From NCBI GenBank assembly GCA_027563935.2, contig CM050450.1, positions 13,809,957-13,873,956 of the forward strand: a DNA stretch of 64,000 nucleotides, in the 5' to 3' direction. Source of the DNA: Costus lasius. Lineage: Eukaryota; Streptophyta; Magnoliopsida; Zingiberales; Costaceae. This document shows, piece after piece, positions 1-10,088 of this stretch; position 1 is the first letter of the stretch, and every line of letters begins with the position of its first letter. The notes beneath the pieces are model-generated. The model searched no databases, was not told the DNA's origin, and was given only the letters and a program-made list of their open reading frames with translations. The translations under genes were made by a program, and so were the position numbers.

Positions 1-1157
1 TAATTGACAATTAAAGATAGGCTAGTTCTGTTAAATTATAAAACTGTAAATTTGGTCATTTCCTGACAGCTAAAGCTTGTAGGATATATGTTAACCCAAG
101 GAATCTCAAAATGATATCAAACCCAAGGTTAAGAATTTGAACCCTGGGTCACCTCTTACATAATTATTCATTCTGGTTTGCCGGTCATGAGAGGGCATGT
201 TAAATTCTTAATTGTTGAATTGGTTTTCCTCCTAACAAGTTTGACTTTTAGAATAAGTGGTAACCAAATAATCTCAACAAGTTCCCATTAGAAACTCTTC
301 CTATGTTACTACTCTTTGTTTCTCTTGTTGTGCTGGAAAACCTTATTAGTAGGAGGTTTATCCTAATTCCCAGCAGCATAGTTTACCTACTGCCGATTTT
401 CTTTTTGTTGTTTCCTTAGCAGCAACCTATATGGTTGTTGAATCATTGCTACATAATAATTGACATAATGGGTTCATAAGTTTGGCGACAATATTTTTGA
501 GTGTACCTCTTTTTGACAGCAAAGTTTGACGAGATATAACTTATCCTGTAATAAGTAGCATTGCCAAATCTTGTATAATATCATTTTATATCTGTTATTT
601 GACTATAAGACAAAGTTTGTAACACTGGCTACAATTTGAAAAAGCTTCTTGCTAGTATTTAGAGTAACCACACGGTACTTTTTCTTTGCTCTCTAGATGA
701 TGCTATGAACTGTATTGCTGCTCTTTGTGTTATTTGAAGACTTCTTGAAGTTTTAGTCAATATATAGGAGCTCTTACTTAATCAAGAATGATGCAAAATG
801 AAGGTACAAAATAACTAGTTGCTACAGCTTATGATGTAGGTTGTACTGAGGCTCAAAGTCTCGATCCATACCAACATGCTACAAGTATACTAGTACCATT
901 TCTGACTAGTACGTACCACCTATACTGGACGGTATTGACTGATTTTTTATTACTTGGTGTGTACTATGTAGTGCTAATCTTTAGACTTAATTCACAAAAG
1001 TATCACAAATTCACAATTATGTCATTGATTGATGTTGTGCAGGTACCATGTTTTTATATTATGTGTTCATCAAGTTTCTTTTTGCTGTTGTTTCATTTTG
1101 TCAACATTTCTGTTGTTTGATATCCTTAACATTGACGACTTTGTTTATTGCTAACAG
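1..1157 (+). other. Intronic or 5' region of the PYD3 gene, no exon recognised
   Basis: This AT-rich stretch precedes the first visible PYD3 exon, which begins directly after a splice acceptor (ctaacag, ending at 1157). It is therefore intron of that gene, at least in its right part. I looked for the exon that should encode the N-terminal part of the enzyme and found none, so that exon lies left of the window. A short dispersed repeat sits at about 848-945. Confidence 0.6.
848..945. repeat. Fragment of a dispersed AAGTCTCGAT-type small element
   Basis: The segment starts with a CAAAGTCTCGATCC-like end, followed by alternating 'tactagtacc' and 'tactggacggtattg' motifs. The same kind of sequence recurs in introns near 11.07, 13.5, 23.9, 40.5, 44.6, 51.2 and 56.9 kb. 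No target-site duplication was found here, so this is probably a truncated or decayed copy. Confidence 0.35.
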
Positions 1158-2972
1158 GCCTTTAGCTTTCAAGCTGATAAAGAGTTACTGAGGCAAGCAC
1201 GCATAGTTCGTGTTGGTCTTATCCAGAATTCTATTGTTCTTCCAACTACAGCACACTACGCAGACCAGAAGCATGCTATCATGCAAAAAGTGAAACTCAT
1301 GATTGACGCAGCTGGAGCATCAGGGGTCAATGTCTTGTGTTTACAAGTAAGTTCTGTACTAAAATTGATTCAATAGCTTTTTTTACATTTCATCTTCTGA
1401 ATACACATGTTTTGATTTTAAAAAATCTTTAGCAAGATGTTTCTTGCCATGTTGCAAAATTAGACTCCCTGCATTCATGTATCAAATTATTTAGTGAATA
1501 AAAAATGTGTCAATAGTTTCTTCTTTTGAATTCCATTGCTGGATTTCCTTTTTGTACTTAATGTGTTTAGTCTGTTTCACAGTGATCTCTTATTCTTCCA
1601 GTTGTCAATCTAAACAGTATTTTTTTTTTCCCACTTCTTTTGCTGATTTTTCATTTTTGTCCTTCAAATCAGGAGGCTTGGACGATGCCATTTGCGTTTT
1701 GCACTCGGGAGAAGAAATGGTGTGAATTTGCAGAACCTGTTGATGGTGAAGCAACTCAGTATCTTCAAGAACTTGCAAAGAAATATAACATGATCATTGT
1801 AAGTCCCATCTTAGAAAGAGATGTAAACCATGGGGATACCATTTGGAATACTGCCGTTGTAATTGGAAATCATGGCAACATAATTGGTTTCCATAGAAAG
1901 GTTAGCCTGTTTCTTACTATTAATTCCTACATATTCCTTCACAGAAGTTAACTCATATTTCAAGGTCTTCAGAATCACATTCCCAGAGTTGGAGATTTCA
2001 ATGAAAGCACGTACTACATGGAAGGAAACACTGGGCATCCTGTGTTTGAAACAGAATTTGGAAAGATTGCAATAAACATCTGTTATGGAAGGCACCATCC
2101 CTTAAATTGGCTAGCATTTGGGCTTAATGGAGCTGAAATTGTCTTCAACCCTTCTGCTACTGTCGGAGAACTTAGTGAACCAATGTGGCCTATTGAGGTT
2201 TCTTCCAGAGTACTTTTTATATTAAATGCCAAAATCTAGCCTAATGTCTATATTTTAACTGGTTTACTAAACTTAGTGCTTGCAACAAATCTATACAATC
2301 TTATGTTTAACTAGGGATATAATGAGTTTAGCTAATCACCGGAAATCTTTTATGAATTGTGTCAAATAAGTAGTCCACTGCGACAAACTAACAGATCTAT
2401 GACCTATGACCAATGACGGATGACTAAGCTACATTCTTCAAAAAGTATGAAGTTTGCATAGATTTTGTATTGATTCATTATACAATTGAGCTCCAGATCA
2501 ATCAGTTAAACTTAAAATATGTAAATATTATGCTAGGTTTAACAATTAATCCTTCTTTTCCTTTGTAAATTTGGTGCTTCAACTGCCCTATTAACATATG
2601 CTATGACAGGCTAGGAATGCTGCCATTGCTAATAGCTATTTTGTTGGCTCAATCAATCGCGTTGGCACCGAGAACTTCCCAAATCCATTCACTTCGGGCG
2701 ACGGCAAACCCCAACATACAGATTTTGGCCACTTCTATGGTTCTAGTCATTTTTCTGCTCCGGATGCTTCTTGCACCCCGTCCCTCTCACGCCACAGGGA
2801 TGGATTAATGATCTCAGACATGGATCTCAATCTCTGCAGGCAGTTGAAAGATAAATGGGGTTTCCGGATGACTGCGCGCTATGAAATTTATGCCGAATTA
2901 TTTTCCAAATACCTAAAGCCTGAGTTTAGGCCACAGGTCATTGTTGATTCTGAATTACAGAAAAGAATGTAA
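1158..2972 (+). CDS. PYD3: Beta-ureidopropionase, last four exons (5' partial)
   Basis: The enzyme hydrolyses N-carbamoyl-beta-alanine and N-carbamoyl-beta-aminoisobutyrate to the beta-amino acid, CO2 and ammonia, the third step of reductive pyrimidine breakdown. Coding exons are 1158-1346, 1673-1900, 1973-2197 and 2610-2972 (stop TAA 2970-2972). All have GT/AG borders, all four lengths are multiples of three, and together they give 334 residues. The joined protein shows the nitrilase-superfamily triad: Glu in LCLQEAW at the first exon junction, Lys in FHRKNHIP at the second junction, and Cys in NICYGRHH. The C-terminal part ([39 protein letters not shown]) closely matches plant PYD3 as I remember it. 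The family is usually about 400 residues, so roughly 75 N-terminal residues are missing to the left of the window. No frameshift or internal stop was seen. A possible AATAAA poly(A) signal is at 3186-3191. Confidence 0.93.
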
Positions 2973-4129
2973 ATTTGAAGAAAGATCCATGAGGTATGTT
3001 ATCATGATTAGTATATACGTATAATTTCGTCATATTACTAGTAATTTGTTTCCTTTCTACATAATTCGGTTGTCATTAGTTGAGACCTTAGCATGTTCCT
3101 TGTCTCTATTCGCCCGACTGCTTAATTATAAAGAGACCTTAGTATGTTATCATGATTGTATTTTCTTTAGTGTTTCAATGTGTAGAATAAACCTGCTTTT
3201 GCTTTGGAATAATGACGGTGCACCACCATGGTGCTTTGGAATGATTTACATATCACTAACATTGTCAAGAGCAATATGACCTGGCGTGTGGCCATGTACC
3301 TATTCTTCATGAAAGTACTGTAATGCTCTCATAATGTATTTAGTTTTTGTTTTTTGCTATTTCATTTTCAATACCTAGATTAATTTACAAGGTCTAGAAG
3401 TGGTCTATCTTTTGTGCAATTTAGCTTGCATTTGATATGGTTGAAAAGCACTTTTAGGAGGTATTCTCACATAGGCTGGAATTGTCCAAATTCTCAAATC
3501 TTTAATGCTGTGTTTTTTTTTAGAGAAAAGAGGCTAGAAAGGAAAAAAAATATCTCCTTTGTAATTATTGGAAAGAAAAAAAAAATCTTCTCATTTTCTT
3601 CTCAAATTCATCCGCCCAAATTGGAAAAAACAGAGAGAAGAAAACGCTGCTAGCCAACGTTGCTCCCCTCGCGCTTGCCACTTCTCCATCATTTTCTTTT
3701 CCTTCGTTTTTTTTTTGTCTTAATTTTCTATCTTCCCCTTTTAAAAAAATACAATAATGATGAGAGACAGAAAGGTATTGTTTAAGAAAATCTAAAATTA
3801 TTGTATTATCTCCTATTTATAAAATTACAATTATAATCAATCCTAGTATATTATTGTATCAATTGGTTATTGCCGAGCCATTGGATAAAAATTGTAAGCA
3901 GAAAACCTTAACGCCTACTGTCACACTCTATATTATACAAATATAACGAATTAATTTTAATTAATTATTATAATAGTTTTGTTATCACACAGGGCTCAAA
4001 TCATTTATTAGTTTCATGCAGGAGACGAGTTAATTGGTTCGTCCAGGTTCAGCGTGAGTGTCAGAGGTGCACTCATACGCGCCCCTTAACCTCCATAAAG
4101 GGTTTCGACCTTCGTCCAACCCAGGAAAG
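2973..4129. other. 3' flank of PYD3, AT-rich intergenic sequence
   Basis: This contains the probable PYD3 3' UTR (up to about 3200) and then AT-rich sequence with no coding signal. Around 3509-3756 a purine-rich left part (gagaaaagaggctagaaagg) and a pyrimidine-rich right part (ttttccttcg...ctatcttcccc) mirror each other. This resembles the candidate Tourist-like element at 54870-55323, but its ends are not clear enough to call. Confidence 0.4.
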
Positions 4130-5061
4130 AGAGAGAGGAGTAAAGAGAGAGAGAGGAGAGAGAAAATCACGTCAGCATATAAAATGAAATGAAAAAGGAG
4201 AACTTATACCTTAATCGGGTCGGATCCCAAACCCGAATCCGAAACCTAAAAATCCTCTCGCCCGCGTTCGAAATCGCAGATGATTCCGGGTCCGTGTCTG
4301 TAGTAAAGTCAACACCTGAAATCGGCGTCTGCTCCCACTGTCCCTCGTTATCCCCTTCCTTCAAGCACTCGTTGTCTCGCCCGAGTTTGTCGTCCAATCG
4401 AGGCTGCTACCTAGCACTCGTAGGGATCGGACGAAAAGGAGACGAGGCGTACGAAGAAGACAGGAGAGAGTTCGGGAAGGGAACTCGGTGACGGCAAAGC
4501 TCCGAACCTCACCACCCACACCACTGGAGCTAGCCGACAAGGAAAGGCCACTCATCCTCATCGGGGAGTCTTGTGCCGAGCTCAGGAGATGCGATGGAGA
4601 CGAGGAGGGCGCCGGGGAGGAAGACGACAGCTCCGATTCATTCTCAACCGTTTGGCTGTTCTTCCTACTGTTCTCCTCCAATCATTCTCTCTCTTAGTCT
4701 AGTCTATCCCTTACAATTTTGTTCCTCCTTTTTCTCGAGCTCGCCGGCCGCCCCTCTTATAGGCAGCTCGGCCCTATCTCCCATTACTTGCCTCGACACA
4801 CGCGGGCGACATCTACATGCGACGTCGACCCAGCAGCAAGTTGCGCCCATGCCGCGCCGGACGAGCGCCCATGCTGGACTGGATGTGCTGCTCATACTTT
4901 CTCATGCTGCACGATAGCGCCATCAACCAGCTCTGCTTCGATCCACTAGTTCAAGCGTCGCCGCCCCTTTAACCCATTGGTTCGAGCATTGACACCTTGC
5001 ACCCATTCCATGCAACTGTGACGCTACACCTACACTATTGTTGTACTCAGGCAGTTGGAGA
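4130..5061. other. GC-rich block left of the hAT element, possible decayed gene or retroelement piece
   Basis: Base composition changes sharply here, with GA-rich microsatellite sequence at 4130-4170 followed by GC-rich DNA. Several short open frames exist on both strands, for example 4361-4681 on the minus strand, which is serine-rich. None resembles a family I know, and two overlapping minus-strand frames are in different phases. A splice-donor-like AAG|GTATAAG occurs on the minus strand near 4207. The block continues after the transposon at 8771, so the hAT element landed inside it. It could be a broken first exon or the untranslated part of an old retroelement. Confidence 0.3.
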
Positions 5062-5443
5062 TAGAGGTGGCCATGGGCCGGGCCCGGGCCGGCCCGGGCC
5101 CGGGCCCGCCTCGGCCCGCTTCCGGTCGGGCCGTGCCAGGCACGGCCCGGTTCAAGTCGTGCCGTGCCGGGAACGGCACGGCCGGAAAATTCTTGGGCCC
5201 GGCACGGCCCGCGGCCCGATTAACCGTGCCGGCCCAGGCACGGTTCGGTTGAACCGTGAGCACGGATCCGGCACGCGGGCCGGGCACGGCCCGCGGGCTA
5301 ATTTCGGCACGCGGGCCGAATACGGCCCAACGGGCCAAATGAGGGGGTTCGGGCCGTGTTTGGCCCGGCCCGATTGTGGCCCATGGGCCAAAGTTGGCCC
5401 GCGGGCCGATTGTGGCCCATGGGCCAAAGTTGGCCCGCGGGCC
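5062..5443. repeat. Left subterminal GGCCCG/GGGCC repeat zone of the hAT element
   Basis: The zone is built from dozens of short, often palindromic motifs such as GGGCCGGGCC, GCACGGCCCG and GGCCCATGGGCC. It ends in two copies of a 36-bp unit starting with gattgtggcccatgggcc at 5372 and 5408. In other hAT elements, clustered subterminal motifs bind the transposase; that role is inferred here. The open frames across this zone are by-products of the GC-rich repeats. Confidence 0.8.
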
Positions 5444-5640
5444 AAATTTAAAAAAAAAATTAATAAGTAAATTATTACTTAATTAAAATATATAAAATAT
5501 GAAAAAATAAAAAAAATTGAGAAATTGAGAATGTATATTGCACAAATTTTTGAACAAATATTAAAATTTTATATATTTTAGACCGGACCCATTACAGGCT
5601 GCCTACGTACCTCACTCAAAGGAGGAATCAGGTCTATGTA

Positions 5641-5726
5641 GTTCTTTTTTTACAACTCTTTTTACAACTCTTTTACAACTCTTTCTACAACTCTTTTACA
5701 ACTTTTTTTATAATTATTTATTACAA
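5641..5726. repeat. Short tandem repeat TTTTACAACTC, about six copies
   Basis: Imperfect 11-13 bp units (tttttacaactc, tttctacaactc, tttacaactt) lie directly downstream of the transposase stop codon inside the hAT element. They may form part of the transposase 3' untranslated region. Confidence 0.75.
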
Positions 5727-5729
5727 CGT

Positions 5730-7856
5730 TTATCCATTGTTGCTTCCGCTTGCACTTCCAAGACTTCGTTCATCATCATCCGATGAAGTTGAATGACCAC
5801 CTTTATCTTGAAGACGATCTTCAGCATCTAGCCAATCTTTAAGACAAATACACATTTCCACGCTTTCTTCGTTCATTCGGCTTCGCTTCTCGTCCAGCAC
5901 CCTGCCGCCTGCACTAAAACAAGACTCCGATGCTACAGTAGACACCGGAGGAGTGAGTAGATCACGTGCCATGGCAGAAACCACAGGATATGATTTTCCT
6001 TGTAATCTCCACCATGATAAAATATCAAAATTATCTATTTGTTCTTCTGTGAGTAAAGATGTATGATTATTTTCTAAAAAAAATATTAATTCATTAAAAT
6101 TACTAGATCGACTTGTTGATGTTCCTTTTCTATTTAAGATTGAGCGTATTCTTCCTGTAATATTTTTACTACTAGTAGATACATTAGTTTGAGAGGATGT
6201 TGGATTCATTGTATTTCCAAATTTTAAATTATAAACATTATACATTTCATCTAATAAGGTAGAAACTTCATTTTTTTTCTCATCTACTCCTTCAAGTTCC
6301 ATATTTTTATAATATTCATCTAATAAAATATGAACACCTTCTAATTTTAATCTAGGATCCATAATTGAAGCTAAACAATATAAAGGAGATATATTTTTCC
6401 AATATTTTTTAAATTTTGTTTCCATTTTTAAAATTACTTGAAAAACATTTTCATCATGTCTATATTGAGAAAAAATTTCACTAATTAAAACTAAATGTTC
6501 TAAAATTAAACATGATGTAGGATAATAAACACCAGATAAATGAGTGCTAGCATTATAAAAAATTTCTAAAATATTTTGTAGTAACTTTGCTTTATCCCAA
6601 TCATTTTCTTCGATATTTCCATCAGGCATTCTTTCATTATAAAATAATGTAAGAGGATCCTTAAATGGAAAACATGTTGTTAGCATATCATAAGTAGAAT
6701 TCCATCGTGTTTTAATATCAAGTTTAAATTTTTTATATGACAAACCATAAGATTTACATATTTGTCTAAAATCTTGATTTCTAGAAGTAGAAGAAGTAAC
6801 AAATCTAACAGCATTTCTTAATTTAGTTACATGTTCATCTACTTCTCTTATTCCATCTTGAACACATAAGTTTAGAATATGGCATGCACATCGTATATGA
6901 AAAAAAGCACCATTAAATATTGGATTTAACAATCTTTTTAATTTATCAATTGCACTATCATTATTACTTGCATTATCAAAACTAATTGAAAAAATTTTAT
7001 TAATTATATTATATGAATGTAAAATGCTATGAAATTGTCTAACTATAGCATTTGCAGTATGAGGATATTCAAAAATTTTAAATGCAATAATTCTTTTTTG
7101 TAAAAAAAATTCACTATCTATCCAATGTGCCGTAATACACATGTATGACTGATCAGAATGATTACTGGTCCAAATATCAGATGTTAAAGAAATACAAGAA
7201 GTTAATGTAATTAAAGCTTGTAAAAGATTAGTTTTATATTCAGAAAAAATTTTTATAGCATCCCTACGCATGGTTTGTCTACTTACTTTTTTATATTTAG
7301 GTTGTAGTGATTTATGTATAAATTTTTCAAATTTATAATTTTCTGCTAAAGAAAATGGTTGTTCATCCCAAACAATAAATTTAGCTAATTCTTTTCTAAG
7401 AACTTCAGTAGAATAATTAAAAATTTCAAAAGAACTAGAGGAAAGATTTAGAGTAGCCTGTGCACGATCGATTTGAGTTTGATGGCTTCTGATGTGGCGA
7501 GTCAAATGACCAGTTCCACCCGATGATTTGCAAGTCAAGACTTTTTTGCATTTTTTGCAGCTGGCTCTTTCTTCGCCGTTAATCATCACCACATCGAAGC
7601 TCTTCCAAACGTCGCTCGTGCGTTTTCTTGAGCCTGACACAGTAGACTCGTGAGGGTTTGCACTGCATCCCTCCTCTCCCTGCATAGTGTTAGTAGGCTC
7701 AAATTCAACATGATCTTGCTGTTGTTGATTTGGGTCGTAAGGCGGAGGGTTGACATCTTGATCGGGTGGCATAACGGGGTTAGTTGTCCCCATTAGCTCC
7801 TGCTCTAATTCAATCTCCCATGGCAAAAGATCCCATGTATTGTTAAATCCCGCCAT
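5730..7856 (-). CDS. hAT transposase with BED zinc finger, intact
   Basis: A single uninterrupted frame of 708 residues encodes an Ac-like hAT transposase, which cuts and reinserts the element by acting on its ends. About residues 80-125 form a BED-type zinc finger (DVWKSFD... CKKCKKVL... HLTRHIRSH). The RNase H-like core shows TSDIWTSN and SFDNASNND, which carry the expected catalytic aspartates, then HIRCACHILNLCV and TRWNSTYDML. The C-terminal dimerisation domain has LSWWRLQGKSYPVVSAMARD and STVASESCFSAGGRVLD; the Glu here is the likely third catalytic residue. The start ATG at 7854-7856 is the first in frame. Length is normal for an autonomous hAT transposase and no disruption was seen. 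The leader (7857-8460) is AT-rich and may contain an untranslated exon. Confidence 0.95.
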   Translation of the reverse strand: MAGFNNTWDLLPWEIELEQELMGTTNPVMPPDQDVNPPPYDPNQQQQDHVEFEPTNTMQGEEGCSANPHESTVSGSRKRTSDVWKSFDVVMINGEERASCKKCKKVLTCKSSGGTGHLTRHIRSHQTQIDRAQATLNLSSSSFEIFNYSTEVLRKELAKFIVWDEQPFSLAENYKFEKFIHKSLQPKYKKVSRQTMRRDAIKIFSEYKTNLLQALITLTSCISLTSDIWTSNHSDQSYMCITAHWIDSEFFLQKRIIAFKIFEYPHTANAIVRQFHSILHSYNIINKIFSISFDNASNNDSAIDKLKRLLNPIFNGAFFHIRCACHILNLCVQDGIREVDEHVTKLRNAVRFVTSSTSRNQDFRQICKSYGLSYKKFKLDIKTRWNSTYDMLTTCFPFKDPLTLFYNERMPDGNIEENDWDKAKLLQNILEIFYNASTHLSGVYYPTSCLILEHLVLISEIFSQYRHDENVFQVILKMETKFKKYWKNISPLYCLASIMDPRLKLEGVHILLDEYYKNMELEGVDEKKNEVSTLLDEMYNVYNLKFGNTMNPTSSQTNVSTSSKNITGRIRSILNRKGTSTSRSSNFNELIFFLENNHTSLLTEEQIDNFDILSWWRLQGKSYPVVSAMARDLLTPPVSTVASESCFSAGGRVLDEKRSRMNEESVEMCICLKDWLDAEDRLQDKGGHSTSSDDDERSLGSASGSNNG

Positions 7857-8462
7857 TAATTCTACATATAATATTAAAAGTTAGCAAAAAAAATTTATAA
7901 AATAAGATTAAATACTTACTAATAATAAATTATACATTAAAAAATTACCTTATCACGTGTTTGAAGATCGCTTAGTAAGAACTTAGAAGTTGAGGTTTCA
8001 GCCTTCAACAACCTTAATTAATCATAATTATGAAAAAAATTTATATTAGAATAATTTAAATTTAAGTACAATTACATTAAAAAAAGACTAAAAGTAAATT
8101 AATTTACTACTTACTTGATCTTCTCCACGTGACTAGACCGAGGGAGCTTTGAAATCTTGATGGCTAATTGAAACTCAAGACTTAGAAAAGAGATTAGGAA
8201 AGTATTAAGAGAGAATGAGAAAGTAATCCAAAGTTAATTGGAAACTTGTGTGAAGAAATGAGAGGGTTGGGGGGTCAATTTATAGGGATGAATTGGGTGT
8301 AAATTTACATATTTATCCCCTATTTTTAATTATTAAAATGGGCTAAAATGGTAATTTTATAACATAAAGACAATTATATCCCTAACTTTTAAATTTTTTC
8401 AAACCGTTATAGGGGTATTTGGGTAAAAACACATGCCAAAATCAAATTTTCTACCGTTGGCG

Positions 8463-8762
8463 CCTAAACCACGCGTGCCGTGCTCGTGCCGGCCCGCGTG
8501 CCGTGCCTGGCACGGCCCGCGTGCCGTGCCGAGCACGGTCCCGTGCCGTGCCTGGCCCGGCCCGACCACGGGCCGTGCCCGGCCCGGCCCGCGGGCCGCG
8601 GACCTCCGGCCCAGCACGACCCGAACCGGGCCGCGGGCCGCCCGCGGCCCGTTGACTTGGTCAACGGGCCGTGCCCGGGCCGGCCCGTGTCGTGCCCGGG
8701 CCGGCCCGTGTCGTGCCGGGCCGTGCGGGCCGCGGGCCGGCCCGGCCCGTTGGCCACCTCTA
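8463..8762. repeat. Right subterminal GGCCCG repeat zone of the hAT element
   Basis: This is the GC-rich counterpart of the left zone, with repeated GTGCCGTGCC, CGGCCCG and CCGGGCCGGCCC motifs up to the right terminal repeat. It lies upstream of the transposase frame and may also include its promoter. Open frames reading through it are artefacts of composition. Confidence 0.75.
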
Positions 8763-8770
8763 GTTGGAGA

Positions 8771-9210
8771 CGTGGGAAGCCGCCATAGTGGAAAAGGAGT
8801 CGCAGGCGTGCCGGATCCATGCCTCGCACATCATCCCCGTCCAATCGCGTCCGCCGCTCCATCGCCTACGCACGTGCCGAAGCTTCACCGACTGGGAATC
8901 GCCACCTGGCGTCTCTTCACCGACCGACGCTAGCTCTGTCGGCTGGTCCGAGGCTTTCGGCCGTTGGCAAGCTCCACCGTCATCACCTAAGACGTATGTG
9001 GATTTGATTCCGCATCGATCGATTTTCCCAAATCGATTTCGGTTTGGCTTCTGGGTTAGGCCAATTTTGACCTAATCAACAGTCTAGTTGACCACACCAG
9101 GTCAAACAGGCCGTGCGTCTCACACATGGGGGGGGGACCTAATCAACAGTCTAGTTGACCACGCCAGGTCAAACAGGCCGTGGGTCTCACACATGGGGAA
9201 GGGGGGGGGT
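8771..9210. repeat. GC-rich continuation of the pre-insertion block, ending in a 67-bp tandem duplication
   Basis: After the right target duplication the GC-rich sequence seen at 4130-5061 resumes. It ends in two copies of a unit beginning gacctaatcaacagtctag at 9069 and 9136 (period 67, a few mismatches), each followed by a run of G (about 9 and 10). The wording 'tagttgaccacaccaggtcaaa' looks like untranslated retroelement DNA, but no LTR ends were found. Confidence 0.6.
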
Positions 9211-10088
9211 GGTCTTTAGATGTATAGGCATAGAAAAAGACAGCTGTGCATTTAATAATATGACTGATACGCTGGTGTAAAGATCAATTTTATCCATTAA
9301 ACTCGTTTTTTCATAACCTCAATGTTTGAGCACATAAAAACACCTTAATTTACACAATCACTTTTTTTTTCGAATCCAAATCAACGTTAATATCATCTTC
9401 TTCTCCCCACTCTCTCCTTCAGGAAACAATAAATGGGGATCACTTCTTAACGAAAATATTGTGTATTGTTCATTAGAATTTGATGTGTCCACAAATAATT
9501 GGCATTAACTCTCTAATTTTAAAAGCTTCTTACAATTTTGGAATAATCCTGAACCTCTGATGCGCAGAGCAAAAATTTGATAAAAAATTAAATTTTTAAC
9601 AAAAATCAGTAAGTTTGATTAGGTAAATTTGGTAATACCGTAATAATAATAATTTTGATAATATTTTTTTACAATAATTGGTAGTCAGTAAGACAGTAAC
9701 CGTAAATATTTTTTTTATTTAGTAATTTACCAAAATTAAATTACTAATATAATCAAAATGTCGATTTTGGGGGTTGGTTTAATAATAACTCATTTTTAAT
9801 GATATAAAAGTAAAATTAACCTGCACAATTCTGATGTGGAGTGATAGCAAGGTCTACTCGATTATAACCATCTGTATGTACATTTCAGATGTCCCACGAT
9901 TCTCTTGAATATTGTTGCAAGAATCCACTTAACATTAATCTACATTAACGAACGACTTAGGGATGAATACATTTAATACCCAAAATGAAAGGCAATGAAG
10001 AATGTGAACCAAACTTTTTTTTTTTAAAAAAAAAGAGAGATATAAACTGACATGAGGCAGGAGAAAGGACGTGGTAGGAAAGCTGGTT
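9211..10088. other. AT-rich intergenic sequence downstream of the coiled-coil gene
   Basis: No coding signal is visible. Because the neighbouring gene reads leftwards and stops at 10089, the right end of this stretch should contain its 3' UTR. Long A and T runs and a few 'gattttggtaat'-type repeats are the only structure seen. Confidence 0.4.

Larger units (their letters stand above)
5062..8762 (-). mobile_element. Complete hAT (Ac/Tam3-type) DNA transposon, 3701 bp
   Basis: The left end TAGAGGTGGCCA (5062-5073) is the exact inverse of the right end TGGCCACCTCTA (8751-8762). The element is flanked by the identical 8-bp direct repeat gttggaga at 5054-5061 and 8763-8770, the target duplication length typical of hAT elements. 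Inside are GC-rich subterminal zones of about 380 and 300 bp, an AT-rich core, and one long transposase frame on the minus strand. Perfect target duplications and an open transposase suggest recent insertion. Ends of the form TAGRGRTGGC with following GGGCCGGGCC repeats are common in plant hAT families. Confidence 0.95.

Noticed and set aside
935..1120. Open frame with SLIDVVQ before a possible GT donor at 1043, considered as the missing upstream PYD3 exon
   Set aside because: The residues before it do not resemble the conserved N-terminal part of beta-ureidopropionase, and the frame runs through obvious intron-like sequence.
5030..5470. Several GC-rich open frames in three frames on both strands
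   Set aside because: They are by-products of the GGCCCG repeat array at the left end of the hAT element; the peptides are only Arg/Pro/Gly/Ala repeats.
8399..8933. Open frames up to 166 codons at the right end of the hAT element
   Set aside because: Same cause: GC-rich subterminal repeats, with no family resemblance and all frames open at once.
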